Below, piece by piece: positions 23,856-34,889 of a stretch of DNA of 64,000 bases (positions are counted from its first letter, which is position 1; each line of letters opens with the position of its first letter). This DNA is from Termitomyces sp. T153 (taxonomy: Eukaryota; Basidiomycota; Agaricomycetes; Agaricales; Lyophyllaceae): positions 186,001 through 250,000 of the forward strand of contig JACKQL020000038.1 of the NCBI GenBank assembly GCA_018296165.2, given 5' to 3'. Made by a program: the position numbers and the translations under genes. The notes below the pieces were generated by a model. That model made no database searches. It saw only the letters and a program-made list of their open reading frames with translations, and was not told the origin of the DNA.

Positions 23856-26800
23856 ATGAGAGCGACAGAGCTCTTTTCGATCTTCGTTTTTATCAAATCC
23901 CTTGAAAGGATCTCTATCTGCCCCGGATTCACGCCCTCCTTCACGTGCAGTGGCATCGTCTCCGTCCCTACCTCCCTCGTACCCTCCGCCCTTCTCAACA
24001 TCCTTTCTCCTTCCCGCCTACCTGATAATCAATCGAGTATCCACACTGATGATACCGCCGCTCTTGTCATCAACCTTTTCGCTCCAGTTATTAACGCTCC
24101 GACATGCAAATTCTACATCTCCCAAATTGCCCGTCCCAGGTTGAGCCCCGTTTCACTTATTCCACCCCGCCCACAGCCAATCTGCCTCAACAGGCATCTC
24201 AACCCGACATTTGAGGTTCCCGGCCCTAAATCGCCGTGGATCATCGCTCCGCCTTTCCCTCCGCCCTCGGAATCATCGTTGCCGTCGTTAAAAATATCGC
24301 CTTTTCTCCTTCCGTCAGAAAAGCTGGAAAACAGAAGTTTTTGGTTACCACTGGTGTTCACACTCGTCTTGGTTATGTCGATTTGGAACTTCTACCGTGC
24401 TGTAAGTCATCTTTCCGCCTTGGCGTGTTCTTTGGTTGATGTTATCTAGCATTCTCGTCGATCTCGTCGCTGCACCGTGCACCACTCGGCGTCTCAGGTG
24501 GCCAGGAATCCGGCCAGTGTTTCATCATGGTCACAGCCAAGTGCTCTTGCTTTTGAGCACAGGAAGATGAATTCGAGGCAACGCGTCATTCAACCCCATG
24601 TATACATCTCTACTCTACCTTCCTTGCCGGCTTTCGCTACATTACAAGAAAATGGGAATGTTACTTCCGAGAAGTCACCCACGGTCAATACGCCAGGTCC
24701 AATGTTTGCTGCTTCCTCCCCACCACCCCATACAATGACTGTAAGCCCGGATGCGATTCCTGCCTCCGTGGCTCCTTCCTCCTCGAACGATAAAGACGAT
24801 GAAAGTGCGAAATCTTCACCAGTCGTTCCTCCAACCCTGGTGATTCCCCCCTCCCCCATTCCACTGTTTCGTACCACGACTGCAAGTCCAGTTGAACTGC
24901 CTGCGCCCATGATTTTATCCATCGCCGACGATGACAGCACAGTGTCTTCCCCCACTGTTTCCCTGACCCCGCTACCATTACCGCTCCCTCTGCCTGTGCG
25001 GCGTTACATTTCTCCGCTTATTGATAATGATCGGTCTCCATCCCTTCCACCTCGATCTTCCCCGCGTATTCTTTCTGCCTCGCCCTTCCGTCGTTCGTTC
25101 GATGAATCTGCGGCATCGGAGAGTGAATTGCGCGCGCCTGTTTACACATCTAGTTCGTTTTCTAACTCAGCTTCATCTCTACAATTGAGTGAAGAAAGAA
25201 ATTTGGCTTCGTCCTGCTGGGCGCCGACTCCTGCCCTTGCCCTTGCCCAATCTCAATCAAATCTACATGCAGCTCCTTCAATACTCTTGGATACCCAAAG
25301 GGGCTTAAACTCGTCTTGTTGGGCTCCAAATGCTTCTACTCCGTCACCACCGCTCGTTCAGAAAAAACGTGTTCGCACCCGGACTTCGGAAGCGACGCGT
25401 GTCAATCCGATGCTGTTGACACCGAGAACTAGAACATCAACCGCACCTTTGCCTGTTCAATTCAAAACACCCCCCCAATCGTCAACTTCCTCACTCTCCC
25501 GGTCAATCGGGAATCTCAAGTCAACTGATTATGAAGAGTCTGCTGAGTACGAGAACATGGCTGCCTCTACTGACAGTCTTCCACCATCTGAGCTTTCGGG
25601 TTCGATCTGGGTGACAACATCTACTCCTCCGCGAGTAACGTTACCCACTTCTCCGCCGAGTACAAAGAAAGCTCCAGGTAAGTAACACAGTATTTTATGA
25701 CGGCTATTGTTAACGCCTGAAAAGGTTTTGCCTCGCTTTCTGAATCAATCTGGGCACCAAAGCCGTCAGAAGACGTCACTACATCTTCTGTCACTCCTCC
25801 CGCTGAGAAGGTCTTAGGTCCTCGAGACTCGATTTGGGTCATCTTACCTGATATCCCGAAGGTTGTTCCATCTGTATCAGTGTCCAAGTCGTTGCCCAGC
25901 CCTCCACCGAGCGTGAAGAAGACTCAAGGTAAGGAACCTAGTGCATCCCTACCTGCTATTATTGAGACGCCTCTTCAAGCTCCGTCCTTGCTTTCTGAGT
26001 CTATTTGGGCGCCGAAGCCGCTGGAAACAAGTGCCGAGCGCCCTGTGCCTGCTACTCCTCTTTCACCCGTGGAGGGAAAGGTGTCTGATCCCCAGGATTC
26101 AATTTGGGATATGACGCCTAACATTTCAGAAGCTACTGAACACATACAGGCACAGGAGTTGGACACACCACCATCAGCCACTCTCAAGATGACTTCAAAG
26201 CCACCGGCCTCGCTTTCTGACTCCATCTGGGCTCCAAGGCCACTGGAGATGACTGTCGAAGACAATATTGATGTTGGACCCGTTTTCACACCTTTTTTCA
26301 CAAAAGAAAACAAGACGTCAGGACTTGAAGCTTCGATTTGGGCGACGGTGACCGATGTTCAGGAAAGTCTGCATATGCCAGCATCTGTACCACTGGTTAC
26401 CCCTTCGTCGAGTGTGAAGGAGACTTCAGATGAGGAATTAATCGCACAGTCCTCGCCCATCACCGAGATATCTTCAGTTTCTTCAGCTTCACTTTCTGAA
26501 TTAATTTGGGCTCCTAAGCCCGTGGAAGAAAGTGTCGGAGACTCCGCCATCGAGACACCTTCAAAACCATCGAGTTCGCTATATCAGTCGGTTTGGGCAC
26601 CAGAGTCAACAGAAGTAATTGTAGAGGATGTTGTGCCGATTGTCATGCCTCCACCTGGCGAGAAGGTTGTGGGGCTTCAGGGTTCAATCTGGGCCATTCC
26701 ACCTGACGATCCAGAGCTCGTCGATCCCACTCCAGTATCTGCAACTTTTCCCAACCATCCGAGTGTGAAGAACATTTCAGACTGTGGGATGGATTCACCG

Positions 26801-28492
26801 TTGTCCCCAACCGTTGAGACTCCCTCCCAGACATCATCCTCTCACTTGATCTGGGACCCGGAGCCGATGGAAGAAATTGTAGAGGTTGTCGTTGCACCTG
26901 CCGCCTTATATCTGTCTTCTGAAGATAATGAGACGTCAGGCCTTCAAGATAAGCCTGATGTACCAGATATTGTTGAACTTATACCGGTACCTGTCACCGT
27001 CACATCGCCGTCCATCGAGAAAGTGTCAGGACTTCAAGATTCAATCTGGGCTACGACGCCAGATGTTCCAAAATTTACCGACCCAACATCGGCGTTTGCA
27101 TCGTTTCCTACTCCTCCGCCAAGCGTCAAGAAGGCCCGAATGAAAGGATCGGATTTGTCATCACCAACCTCTGCGGAGACGCTCTCAGAGGTATGGGTCT
27201 CGCTTTCTGAAACCACCTGCGCTTCAAAGCGTACGGAGGTGAATTCAGACGAGGTTTCAGTCACGCCTCTGTCACCTACTGTCGAACCGAAGCAAACGAA
27301 TGCAACTGGCGACGACACCATTCCATCCACTACCGCTTCTGTACTCTCAACCTTGCCTACCCCTCCGCCGAATGTGAACAAGATTATAGACAGACAATCA
27401 GTCATCCTGTTTTCACCTACTTTTGACATTTCCTCAGAAACATCGATCTCGCTTTCTGAATCAATTTCAGCTTCAAAGCCTATGAAGGTAAGGGTTAAAG
27501 ACTTCTCTGTACTAACTGGCACTCATTCATACATTGAGAAGGTGTTAGGACTTGATGATTCAATTTGGGCTACTTCTACACCGACGCCAGCAGCTTCTCA
27601 AGGCGAAGATACAATATTGGACCTGCTGCTAGCTTGCGAACGACAACATAACACTGTGAGTTCTTCCCGGTGGGCTTTGAGCGAATCCCCAAGTACCCCT
27701 CCACTGAGCGGAGAGTTCGTGGAACTCTCCACTCCACCGACAAGTGAGGAAACAGCTTCGGACCTCGAGGCATTGCTTATATCTTGTGAAACGCGGAATG
27801 AAACAGTAGATGCTTCTCGCTGGGCTCCAAAACCAGAATCAATCGAAGTAGTTGCTTGGCTCAAGATTTCTTGTTCAAAGGAGGCAAAAGCGGGATCGTC
27901 TACCCCCCTACTGAAAGAGGAAACTACCGGCACTGAACCAATCATTTCACCTGTCATACTAGTTGTGCCTTCTATGCCTGTACCTGCATCTGTCGAGGAG
28001 GAAACGTCCCCGGATCTGCTGGATCTGCTACTCTCAGGCTTTGAACGGCAGAACAACGGCGTGAGTTCTTCCCGCTGGGCTTCAGTCGCCACGCCTCCAC
28101 CTTGTGACAACAATGTCTCGGGCCTGTCAGATTCCATTTGGGCAACACCTCAGCCTGTTTCAACAGTTGCCGAACGAGCTCCAGTATCAGTCACGATGCC
28201 TAGCCTTCCATCAACCGAGAAATCATCAGGTCTTGGAGCGTCCATTTGGGCTACTGCACCTCATGCAGCATTGACACCAGAACGAGGTCCTAGGACTTCG
28301 GAGCCATTGGAACTATTACTTGCATGTAAACGGCGCAAGGATACTATTAGTGCTTCTCGATGGGCGAATGCACCCGACATCACCGAGCCTAGCCCTCTGA
28401 GTGGACGCAAACAATTAACAAGTATTGCGAAGAGCCAAGGTTGTGGTGCGAGGAGAGTTAGCCACAAGGGGTATGGTGGCGTTGCCCGTTGA
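23856..28492 (+). CDS. Membrane-anchored tryptophan-motif repeat protein A (unknown family)
   Basis: I do not recognise this family. Exons 23856-24401, 24450-25677 and 25725-28492 join in frame to about 1,513 residues. Residues 1-160 form a conserved domain shared with the paralogue at 48166 (start MRATELFSIFVFIKSLERI, later YISQIARPRLSPV and PPRPQPICLN). A hydrophobic segment FWLPLVFTLVLVMSIWNF follows, directly before intron 1, and then basic HSRRSRRC. The rest is Ser/Thr/Pro/Glu-rich and probably disordered. It carries about 24 short motifs centred on tryptophan: SCWAP (2), many LSDSIWAPKP or LQDSIWATTPD versions, and near the C-terminus SSRWA/ASRWA preceded by LLLACERQ-like helices. A basic KKRVRTR motif occurs near 25366. 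Some repeats have lost the Trp (ETTCASK, ESISASK). The C-terminus is basic with Gly/Arg. Topology with the tail in the cytosol is inferred from the positive residues after the membrane segment. Confidence 0.75.
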
Positions 28493-28771
28493 TGTTCCCT
28501 CATTAATTTAGGTAACTTTTCGTAGATACGTGCCTATGTATTCGTATTCTTATCATCTCTAGCCCATGTATTACACACCATACACTAGCTTTGCCTACTT
28601 ATACCTCCACTGTAACTATATAGCACTTGTGTTGCACTATGTATCAACTTCAAAAGAGAATAATATCATCCCCTTCGCTCTGGTCTGACACCACAAAATT
28701 ATAATTATCACGTCAAGCACAGAAATATGTTATAGCCTGGGGCAGGACAAAGCAATCGTGACGGCTGTAAC
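28493..28771. other. 3' region of the tryptophan-motif gene A
   Basis: AT-rich, with no coding sequence seen. It probably holds the polyadenylation site of the upstream gene and the promoter of the small ORF at 28772. Confidence 0.3.
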
Positions 28772-28982
28772 ATGGATCATGCCGAAGGTATCTACGAAGC
28801 GCCAGGGCCGTTCGACTTTCCTCGTCTCCTAGCTACTTTCCTCAAACGTATTTTCACGTCTCTATATGAGATATGCGAGACATGGTTACGCAGCAAGAGC
28901 TTTCAGGTATGTCATGTTAATCTTCGTTCTGTTCTGGATTCGTCGGTACTAATCCAACGATAATCATCAGCTTCTGGCTTAG
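28772..28982 (+). CDS. Possible small two-exon protein (48 aa)
   Basis: An ATG at 28772 opens a 45-codon exon (MDHAEGIYEAPGPFDFPRLL ...) that ends in SFQ at 28906. It is followed by a very good intron, 28907-28970, with donor GTATGT, a branch-like ACTAAT at about 28948 and acceptor CATCAG. The second exon adds LLA and a TAG at 28980-28982. The quality of the intron is the main reason to list it. No homologue is recognised. It could also be the 5' part of a non-coding transcript or an upstream ORF of the F-box gene at 29203. Confidence 0.35.
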
Positions 28983-29202
28983 CGTAGCTACCGGTTGAGT
29001 AGCAACTCGGTCGTTTCGCCCATTTTGAAGGACAATGCTGAATGGTTGCTTTGACCTATCACACAGGAGGGCTGTCCATTCGCTTTGATGCTTACAGGGA
29101 CCTTCCTCATTTCTGAGTTATATAAGTTGGAGTCAGGATGGATACCCTAGCTACTTGGTTCCTCTCGGTATATTGTTTGCGTCATGTTCATGAGGGAGTC
29201 CA

Positions 29203-30912
29203 TTGGCGAGTCTACCTCGTCTCCTTTCCCTGTTTCTTTCGCTGAAATGTATTTGTTTTTGTCTGTTAGAGGAACTTACTGCTACTTTCCATCGCCTCAG
29301 TCTCGACGACCACTTAGTCGATCCGACCCGACTCATGCGTTGCCCAGCTCCACGGTCTCCCTCGTCAATGGTACAACATAAACCAGAACCACTTGAAGCC
29401 AAGAACTTCAGTCAATTACCCATGGACATCCTCTATACCTTGTTCCTCTCCATAAAGACAGCCGAACCCGAAAAATCACTCTTTACAATTGTCGTGGCTT
29501 CGCATGTGTGCAGGTGCTGGAGGGCCGTTGCCATCGGTGCTCCTTTGCTCTGGACATACGTACGAGTTTCCTGGACCTCAGGTTCTCGTAACCACATCAG
29601 CGTTGTCACGAGTCTTCTCAAACGCTCTCAACATCTCCCCATTATCCTACACTTTGATATCGGGAGTGTTCGGAAAATCGAATCCTCTCCTCTCTCTTGG
29701 CAAAAAGTCTTCTCACCTCACAGCCATCGCGTTCGAGAATTGGTGATGTCGCTCTACAACTTTGCCAATTATCGACTCGTCGTGTACATGTTGATATCCC
29801 CTCTCAAATTCTCCGCCATGACTTGCTTTCATTTGGACATGAAGGGTCCGAACCGAACGCAAATTTCTGCTTCCGTCAAGCCGCGCGAGCAAGTACTTGT
29901 CCCTCAATGTCGTCCACGCCCAGTCGTGCGGCCAGTCATACAGCCTACCGTACAGCCTATCGTACAGCCAGTCATACAATCGGCCGTACAGCCTATCGTA
30001 CAAACAGACACACGCCGCTACATAATGTTTCATTACCTTGATTGGCTCGTCTGGCCTTTTCAAATCACATCCCTGTCCTTGAAATGTGCCGTGATAACGG
30101 TTCGTGAACTTCTCCCGATTCTCATTGCGTGCCAGTCGACTCTTATTCATGTGGAATACTACGTCTCAAATTGCCTTATGGATTGGGTGTCTCAACAAGC
30201 TCCTAAGCGCTTCACCCTTCCCGTACTCACATCGCTTCGTATCGGATATAGCTGTACGGATCCTGCTTTTTGGCTTGTTGCGCGGCTGGATTTGCCCCGT
30301 CTATCCTCGGTAATGCTCCACGACTTTAGACGCTGCCCAGAGGCTGGACTTCCACTTCTTATACCACCTGAGAAAGCTGAACCAAAATGGACAGACGCCT
30401 ACGACGTTTTGATGATTTTGATGCAATCTATAACGATCACCAAACTCACACTTCGTGGTGTCGAATGTTTTTCGAGCAGCTTTGAAGAGGTAACAGAACC
30501 CCTGCACGCTCTTTTTCAAGGCCTCAAGTCCTTGACACTCATCAAGTGCGACAGTCAATTCTTCCATATCCTTCATAATACCACCCTAGAATCCTCTTTC
30601 CAAGCTCTGGAGAGATTATCGGACCTTGCCATCACGTGCTACGACTACTCGATGGTCCTTGAATATCTGCGGTTACGGAAAGCGCGTGGATTACCTCGCT
30701 TGAATACACTTTCAGTCAATTCCAAAATGGCTATTCTTCGCCACTTCACCAACGACTTTGTCTCCAACTTTCACGTACGAGGGACGGTGAAACGCAAACC
30801 ACGACAAGATATCACTTTCTCTCATCCTTACCTTCGGCAGCCCCGATATCGACGTGTCAACTTGAAGACTCGGGGACTTAATCCTCAGCAAGATCCTTTT
30901 CACTCCACATAA
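29203..30912 (+). CDS. F-box protein, single exon
   Basis: A 569-residue open frame without introns. The F-box lies after an N-terminal extension: FSQLPMDILYTLFLSIKTAE, ASHVCRCWRAVAIGAPLLWT, typical of the large expanded F-box families in Agaricomycetes. The rest has weak leucine-rich repeats (ITSLSLKCAVITV, LTSLRIGYS, LKSLTLIKCDS). A short tandem run of a PxVQ-type unit (VIQPTVQPIVQPVIQ, encoded at about 29934-30000) interrupts it. The first 45 residues are hydrophobic and unlike the family, so translation may start at a later Met such as the one in SSMVQHKPEPLEAK (29368). It probably acts as a substrate adaptor of an SCF ubiquitin ligase. Confidence 0.7.
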   Translation: MASLPRLLSLFLSLKCICFCLLEELTATFHRLSLDDHLVDPTRLMRCPAPRSPSSMVQHKPEPLEAKNFSQLPMDILYTLFLSIKTAEPEKSLFTIVVASHVCRCWRAVAIGAPLLWTYVRVSWTSGSRNHISVVTSLLKRSQHLPIILHFDIGSVRKIESSPLSWQKVFSPHSHRVRELVMSLYNFANYRLVVYMLISPLKFSAMTCFHLDMKGPNRTQISASVKPREQVLVPQCRPRPVVRPVIQPTVQPIVQPVIQSAVQPIVQTDTRRYIMFHYLDWLVWPFQITSLSLKCAVITVRELLPILIACQSTLIHVEYYVSNCLMDWVSQQAPKRFTLPVLTSLRIGYSCTDPAFWLVARLDLPRLSSVMLHDFRRCPEAGLPLLIPPEKAEPKWTDAYDVLMILMQSITITKLTLRGVECFSSSFEEVTEPLHALFQGLKSLTLIKCDSQFFHILHNTTLESSFQALERLSDLAITCYDYSMVLEYLRLRKARGLPRLNTLSVNSKMAILRHFTNDFVSNFHVRGTVKRKPRQDITFSHPYLRQPRYRRVNLKTRGLNPQQDPFHST

Positions 30913-31265
30913 TTTTATCCTTTCTTTCATTCTCGCCCGTTCTTTATGTATGTCCATGTTTTCACTATCGCCTGCTTTCCCAGCTTTCTGTCGTCCCTTG
31001 ATGTCTCTCTTATAGCACTGTTTTCACGTTCCAGCTCATTGTCTGTCCTCTATCAAGTGGTATCACATAATCCTTACATCGTAGATATGTAGTAATAATT
31101 ACACAAACAGTTTTTGTTCGTCACGCCGACGCGTTACAGGAATGAGTTGTCTAGAGTGACCGTCACGCCGTCGCTTTCTTCTCGTCCCACTACGCGCCTT
31201 GTACCGCGCCTGCGGCCTTCTTTATCTGTAAAGTCGCTCTTGTATTATCTCAAGTACAACTTCCA
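30913..31265. promoter_or_regulatory. Intergenic region before SUMO
   Basis: A 350-bp gap with no coding sequence recognised. It should hold the SUMO promoter. Confidence 0.3.
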
Positions 31266-31859
31266 ATGTCTCAGGAGCCCGAAGAAAAGCCCAAGCTCAA
31301 TTTGAACATAAGTTATAATGGAAATCGTTCGTTGGCCCCACGCACAACTCGAGACGAGCTATTGATTGTCATCTCGGGGTCATTTTGAATAGAAATCACA
31401 GTAAAAGTCAAAGCGAATATGAAGTTCTCGAAAATATTTGCTGCTGCTGAGGTAGATTCTTTTTGTTGAACGATGTATGACGCGACTGATTGTGTCATTT
31501 GGCCTACTCGTAGCAAAAGTTTCAAAAGGAAGCAGGCTAGTTTTACCGTGACCTTGAAAGCTTAGATTTGACTCTGACAGAACTCTGTTGTTCTCCTCTT
31601 GGCGTAACAGGCACATTTAAATTCACATTCGAGGGTCAGCGTTTACAACCTGACGACACACCAGCTTCCGTAAGTTACTATACTCATCCTTTGTTTGGAT
31701 CCCCTAATGAAATGTCACTTTAGCTCGGTATGGAGGATGGAGATCAGATCGACGCCTTCTTAGAACAAGTGAGCATGGTTTCGTCTTGCCATTCATACCC
31801 ATTCTGACTTGAATTTCTACCAGCTCGGCGGAGGATTTTGGCTGGCCCGGGATTCATGA
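31266..31859 (+). CDS. SMT3: SUMO (ubiquitin-like modifier, Smt3)
   Basis: Small ubiquitin-like modifier, conjugated to lysines after processing to a C-terminal Gly-Gly. Six exons are needed: 31266-31326, 31393-31451, 31514-31535, 31611-31669, 31724-31768 and 31824-31859, giving 93 residues. They read MSQEPEEKPKLNLNISYNGN, QITVKVKANMKFSKIFAAAE, QKFQKEAG, TFKFTFEGQRLQPDDTPAS, LGMEDGDQIDAFLEQ, and LGG followed by the tail GFWLARDS. Every conserved SUMO element is present, including GMEDGDQIDA and the di-glycine. Exon 3 is only 22 nt, and the intron after it appears to start with GC (CAG|GCTAGT) and end TAACAG: using the nearest GT instead creates a TAG stop. The gene is therefore probably functional with a GC-AG intron. 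Confidence 0.9.
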
Positions 31860-32292
31860 TATCATGCAACTATTTCTGTAATGAATTATACACTGTACTC
31901 TATCTGCCAATCTAGTATCTATCGGGAGGACCTGGTGTGTATTCCGGCTCAGTCGTCTATCCCATCTTACTACTATAGTCTCCATGTTACTACATTCACA
32001 TTATTCCCCACGAACATGGCTTCAAACATCAGGATAATATCTGCAGGCTTTGACGTACCCTTGTGATCAGAGGATCTAGCTATAGATCGATTTGAGTTTT
32101 CTTCAAGATATGATTCCAACTTATTTCTTGAGAGCTACCCTCCAAACACGATATGATTATTATTGTAAGAAATCTCAAATCATATCTTTTCAAAGGTTTT
32201 TCCAGCTACATATTCATAAGTATGTGTTTGATATTAATTATTTAATAGGCCAGATGATAAAACCTCAACCAACCGGGTCATTTGAGTTCTTC
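31860..32292. other. Intergenic region between SUMO and the GNAT pseudogene
   Basis: An AT-rich 0.43-kb stretch with no recognisable gene. Confidence 0.35.
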
Positions 32293-32977
32293 ATGACAAC
32301 CATTGAGGCATACGGCACAAACTTCTGCTTTCCAGTGAAAGGTCTGGAAAGCCAACGTGGATTTTTAGGGAAATGAGGACCCAGCAATCTCCACCGCGAG
32401 TTTTCGGACGGTACCGTTGGAGTAAGCAATGACACCTGCAAATGCACCATCTGGGTCCCCCATTTCGGATGCCTTAATTTTGTCGTACACTGCCAACAAG
32501 AAACTTGCGGGATCAGGATGGACGAGCGTCAATAAGACCAGATACAAACTCTTCAACAGTCTCGTATGGGCCGAAAGGTAAATAATCATATGAAGGCCCT
32601 GGAATTGGATAAAATACATCAGCGTGTGTCGTAGGCTGAAATGCAAATCGATAAATTCTTGAGGCCCATTGTCAGCTTGAGAAAGAGATTTACGAGGAAA
32701 GGAATCAGTTTGACAGCGTACTCATGTTACCACTAATGCAATCGGGCTTCTGCTGAAATACGCGCTTGATCCCCCCGAAGCAGGGGGCCTTGGATGTCGA
32801 CGCATCGTCTGGAGTTTTGATCCACTAAATGCGCCGAGTCACAAGGCTGCGGAAAGGATGGGATTTGTGAAGGAAGGATATGCGAGGTGGACACATGTGA
32901 TGCCTCAAGGCAAGCTTATTAGAATTGGTCTGCTTGGACGGGATACACAGAGCTTTGCTATCTGCTGGGACGATTGA
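32293..32977 (+). pseudogene. GNAT acetyltransferase disrupted by an internal inversion
   Basis: Three pieces of one GNAT N-acetyltransferase lie in order but the middle one is upside down. Plus strand 32293-32358: an ATG opens MTTIEAYGTNFCFPVKGLES, a normal start for this fungal family. Minus strand, reading 32716 to about 32359: VKLIPF, IYRFAFQPTTHADVFY, DYLPFGPYETVEEFVSGLI, then after a one-base frameshift DPASFLLAVYDKIKASEMGD and FAGVIAYSN, LAVEIA. Plus strand 32717-32977: RTHVTTNAIGLLLKYALDPP, GLGCRRIVWSFDPLNAPSHK, AAERMGFVKEGYARW, ending DTQSFAICWDD with TGA. Flipping about 358 bp would restore the family order. The frameshift and a stop in the flipped piece show some decay since. Acetyl-CoA contacts are lost as it stands, so no active enzyme is expected. 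Confidence 0.8.
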
Positions 32978-33176
32978 GAGTCAGGCGTCTCACAGCGAGT
33001 GGGGGCACTGATGTTGGGCGAGAGTCGTATAACAGCGGCCACACGGACAACGTTCATGTACATATGTAGACGTTGAATTTGGAACTTGTCATCAGTGGCT
33101 GTGCTGACCACGTCGCCACGTCGTGGCTGGATGCATTGAAAATGCTCTGCCGCACCTTTAGCTTCCTTTTCACAAA

Positions 33177-34889
33177 ATGGATTTTCTACACACACAAATA
33201 GCACATATACAGCGACACCTGGCTTTTGTCGCTGTCGACCCTATCGACTGGAAGCTTGCCGTTCAGGGTTTCTCTTGGACCGTGACCCTTTTCGAAACCT
33301 ATCTCTTGTATGTACTGACTCTGACTTCGGTCTCGAGTGTTTTTCAACTCAAAATGATGGCACCAGGCTTCGACAATACCCTCTCTACTCAAAAACTGAA
33401 CCTCCGCCGGCGCTCACTAGTCACTTTAAAGCGGACGAGTTCAAAAAATCGCAAGATTATGGAAGGGACAAGGCGAAGTTTGCCCTGGTCTCAGGCTTGT
33501 TGAAGCAGAGTCTTGACTCTGCCCTTCTGTACTTTGGATTTTATGCTTGGTCATGGGGCGTGGCAGGATGGCTGATAGCGTTCGCTGGCTTCGGGTCAGA
33601 ATACGAGGTGAGTAAATTACCAGTCCTTAGAGGTGTCTTTGTTCTGACAGAGACTGAAGATCGTCCAATCTATCGTCTTCGTGTTTGTACTCTACTTCCT
33701 ATCCACTATCCCCACACTCCCACTCCAAGTCTATGGAACGTTCGTCCTTGAAGAAAAGCATGGGTTCAACAAAACGACGCCTGGGTTGTTCGTCACAGAT
33801 ATGTTAAAAGGGTGGGCCCTCGCCATTCTCATGGGTTCTCCCTTCTTGGCCGCATTCCTCTACATTTTCAAATGGGCCGGTGATCGATTCGTACCTTGGC
33901 TCATGGCATTCATGTGCGTTTGTCTGATGAGGTTCTTCACTTCTTCTGACATGCATCCAACAGGATAACGTTCCAGCTCATTATGGTCTTCATCTATCCG
34001 ACTGTCATCCAACCCTTGTTTAACAAATTATCGCCTTTGAAGGCTGGAGAACTCCGTTCTCGAATTGAATTGTTGGCGTCCAAACTCCAATTCCCTCTCA
34101 AGCACCTGTATGAGATCGATGGTTCCAAACGCAGCTCTCACAGCAACGCGTACTTCTTCGGGCTTCCCTGGGTATGTTCTTATCGTTGTTCTTTCTCGTT
34201 GTATCTTGATTGTTTCGCAGAGCAAACACATTGTCATTTTCGATACCTTGATTCAGCAGAATCAACCTAACGAAGTCGAGGCTGTCCTTGCCCACGAGCT
34301 TGGCCACTGGTACTATTATCATCCCGCGAAGTTGATGATCATCTCTCAATTCCACATTTTCACCATCCTCGCCCTCTTCCCCGCCTTCCTCCGTGCTCCG
34401 CCCGTCCTTGCCGCCTTCGACTTCCCCAAAGCTGTCGCCGCTAATCCGCCAACCATTGTCGCGTTCACCTTGTTCCAGGTCCGTACATCTCGGTCTTTAT
34501 CGACCCCTAAGTGCCTGAATTGACACTCGTTCGTAGATGATTTTGACACCGCTTGAGGCCTTTGTGTCTATTGGCATGAATGCTATGAGCCGCTCATTTG
34601 AGTACCAAGCCGACAGGTTCGCGTGCGAGCTCGAAGAGAAACTTCAACACGAGGATATGAAGGATATGGGTGACCGTCTGGGACAAGCGCTGATTACTAT
34701 CCATGTCAAGAATTTATCTACTGTCTGGGTGGATTGGTTGTGCGTGATATATATATGGTGAACGTTTTTTTGCTGACGATCATTTTTTGAATTAGGTACT
34801 CTGCATACCACCACTCCCATCCGACACTGACGGAGCGTCTTCGAGGATTAGAGTCATATAAAGCCGAAATTCAGAAAAAGAAGATGTAG
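33177..34889 (+). CDS. STE24: CAAX prenyl protease 1 (Ste24-type zinc metalloprotease)
   Basis: Integral membrane protease of the ER and inner nuclear membrane that removes the -AAX tripeptide of farnesylated proteins (for example a-factor) and clears blocked translocons. Seven exons join with short introns. The readout is MDFLHTQIAHIQRHLAFVAV, QGFSWTVTLFETYLL, LYSKTEPPPALTSHFKADEF, YGTFVLEEKHGFNKTTPGLF, LIMVFIYPTVIQPLFNKLSP, GSKRSSHSNAYFFGLPW, SKHIVIFDTLIQQN, and the zinc site VLAHELGHWYYYHP (HExxH near 34295). The third ligand lies in SRSFEYQADRFA, and the C-terminus ends SHPTLTERLRGLESYKAEIQ..KKKM at 34887-34889. The lysine-rich end agrees with ER retrieval. All hallmark segments are present and the gene looks intact. 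Confidence 0.9.
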
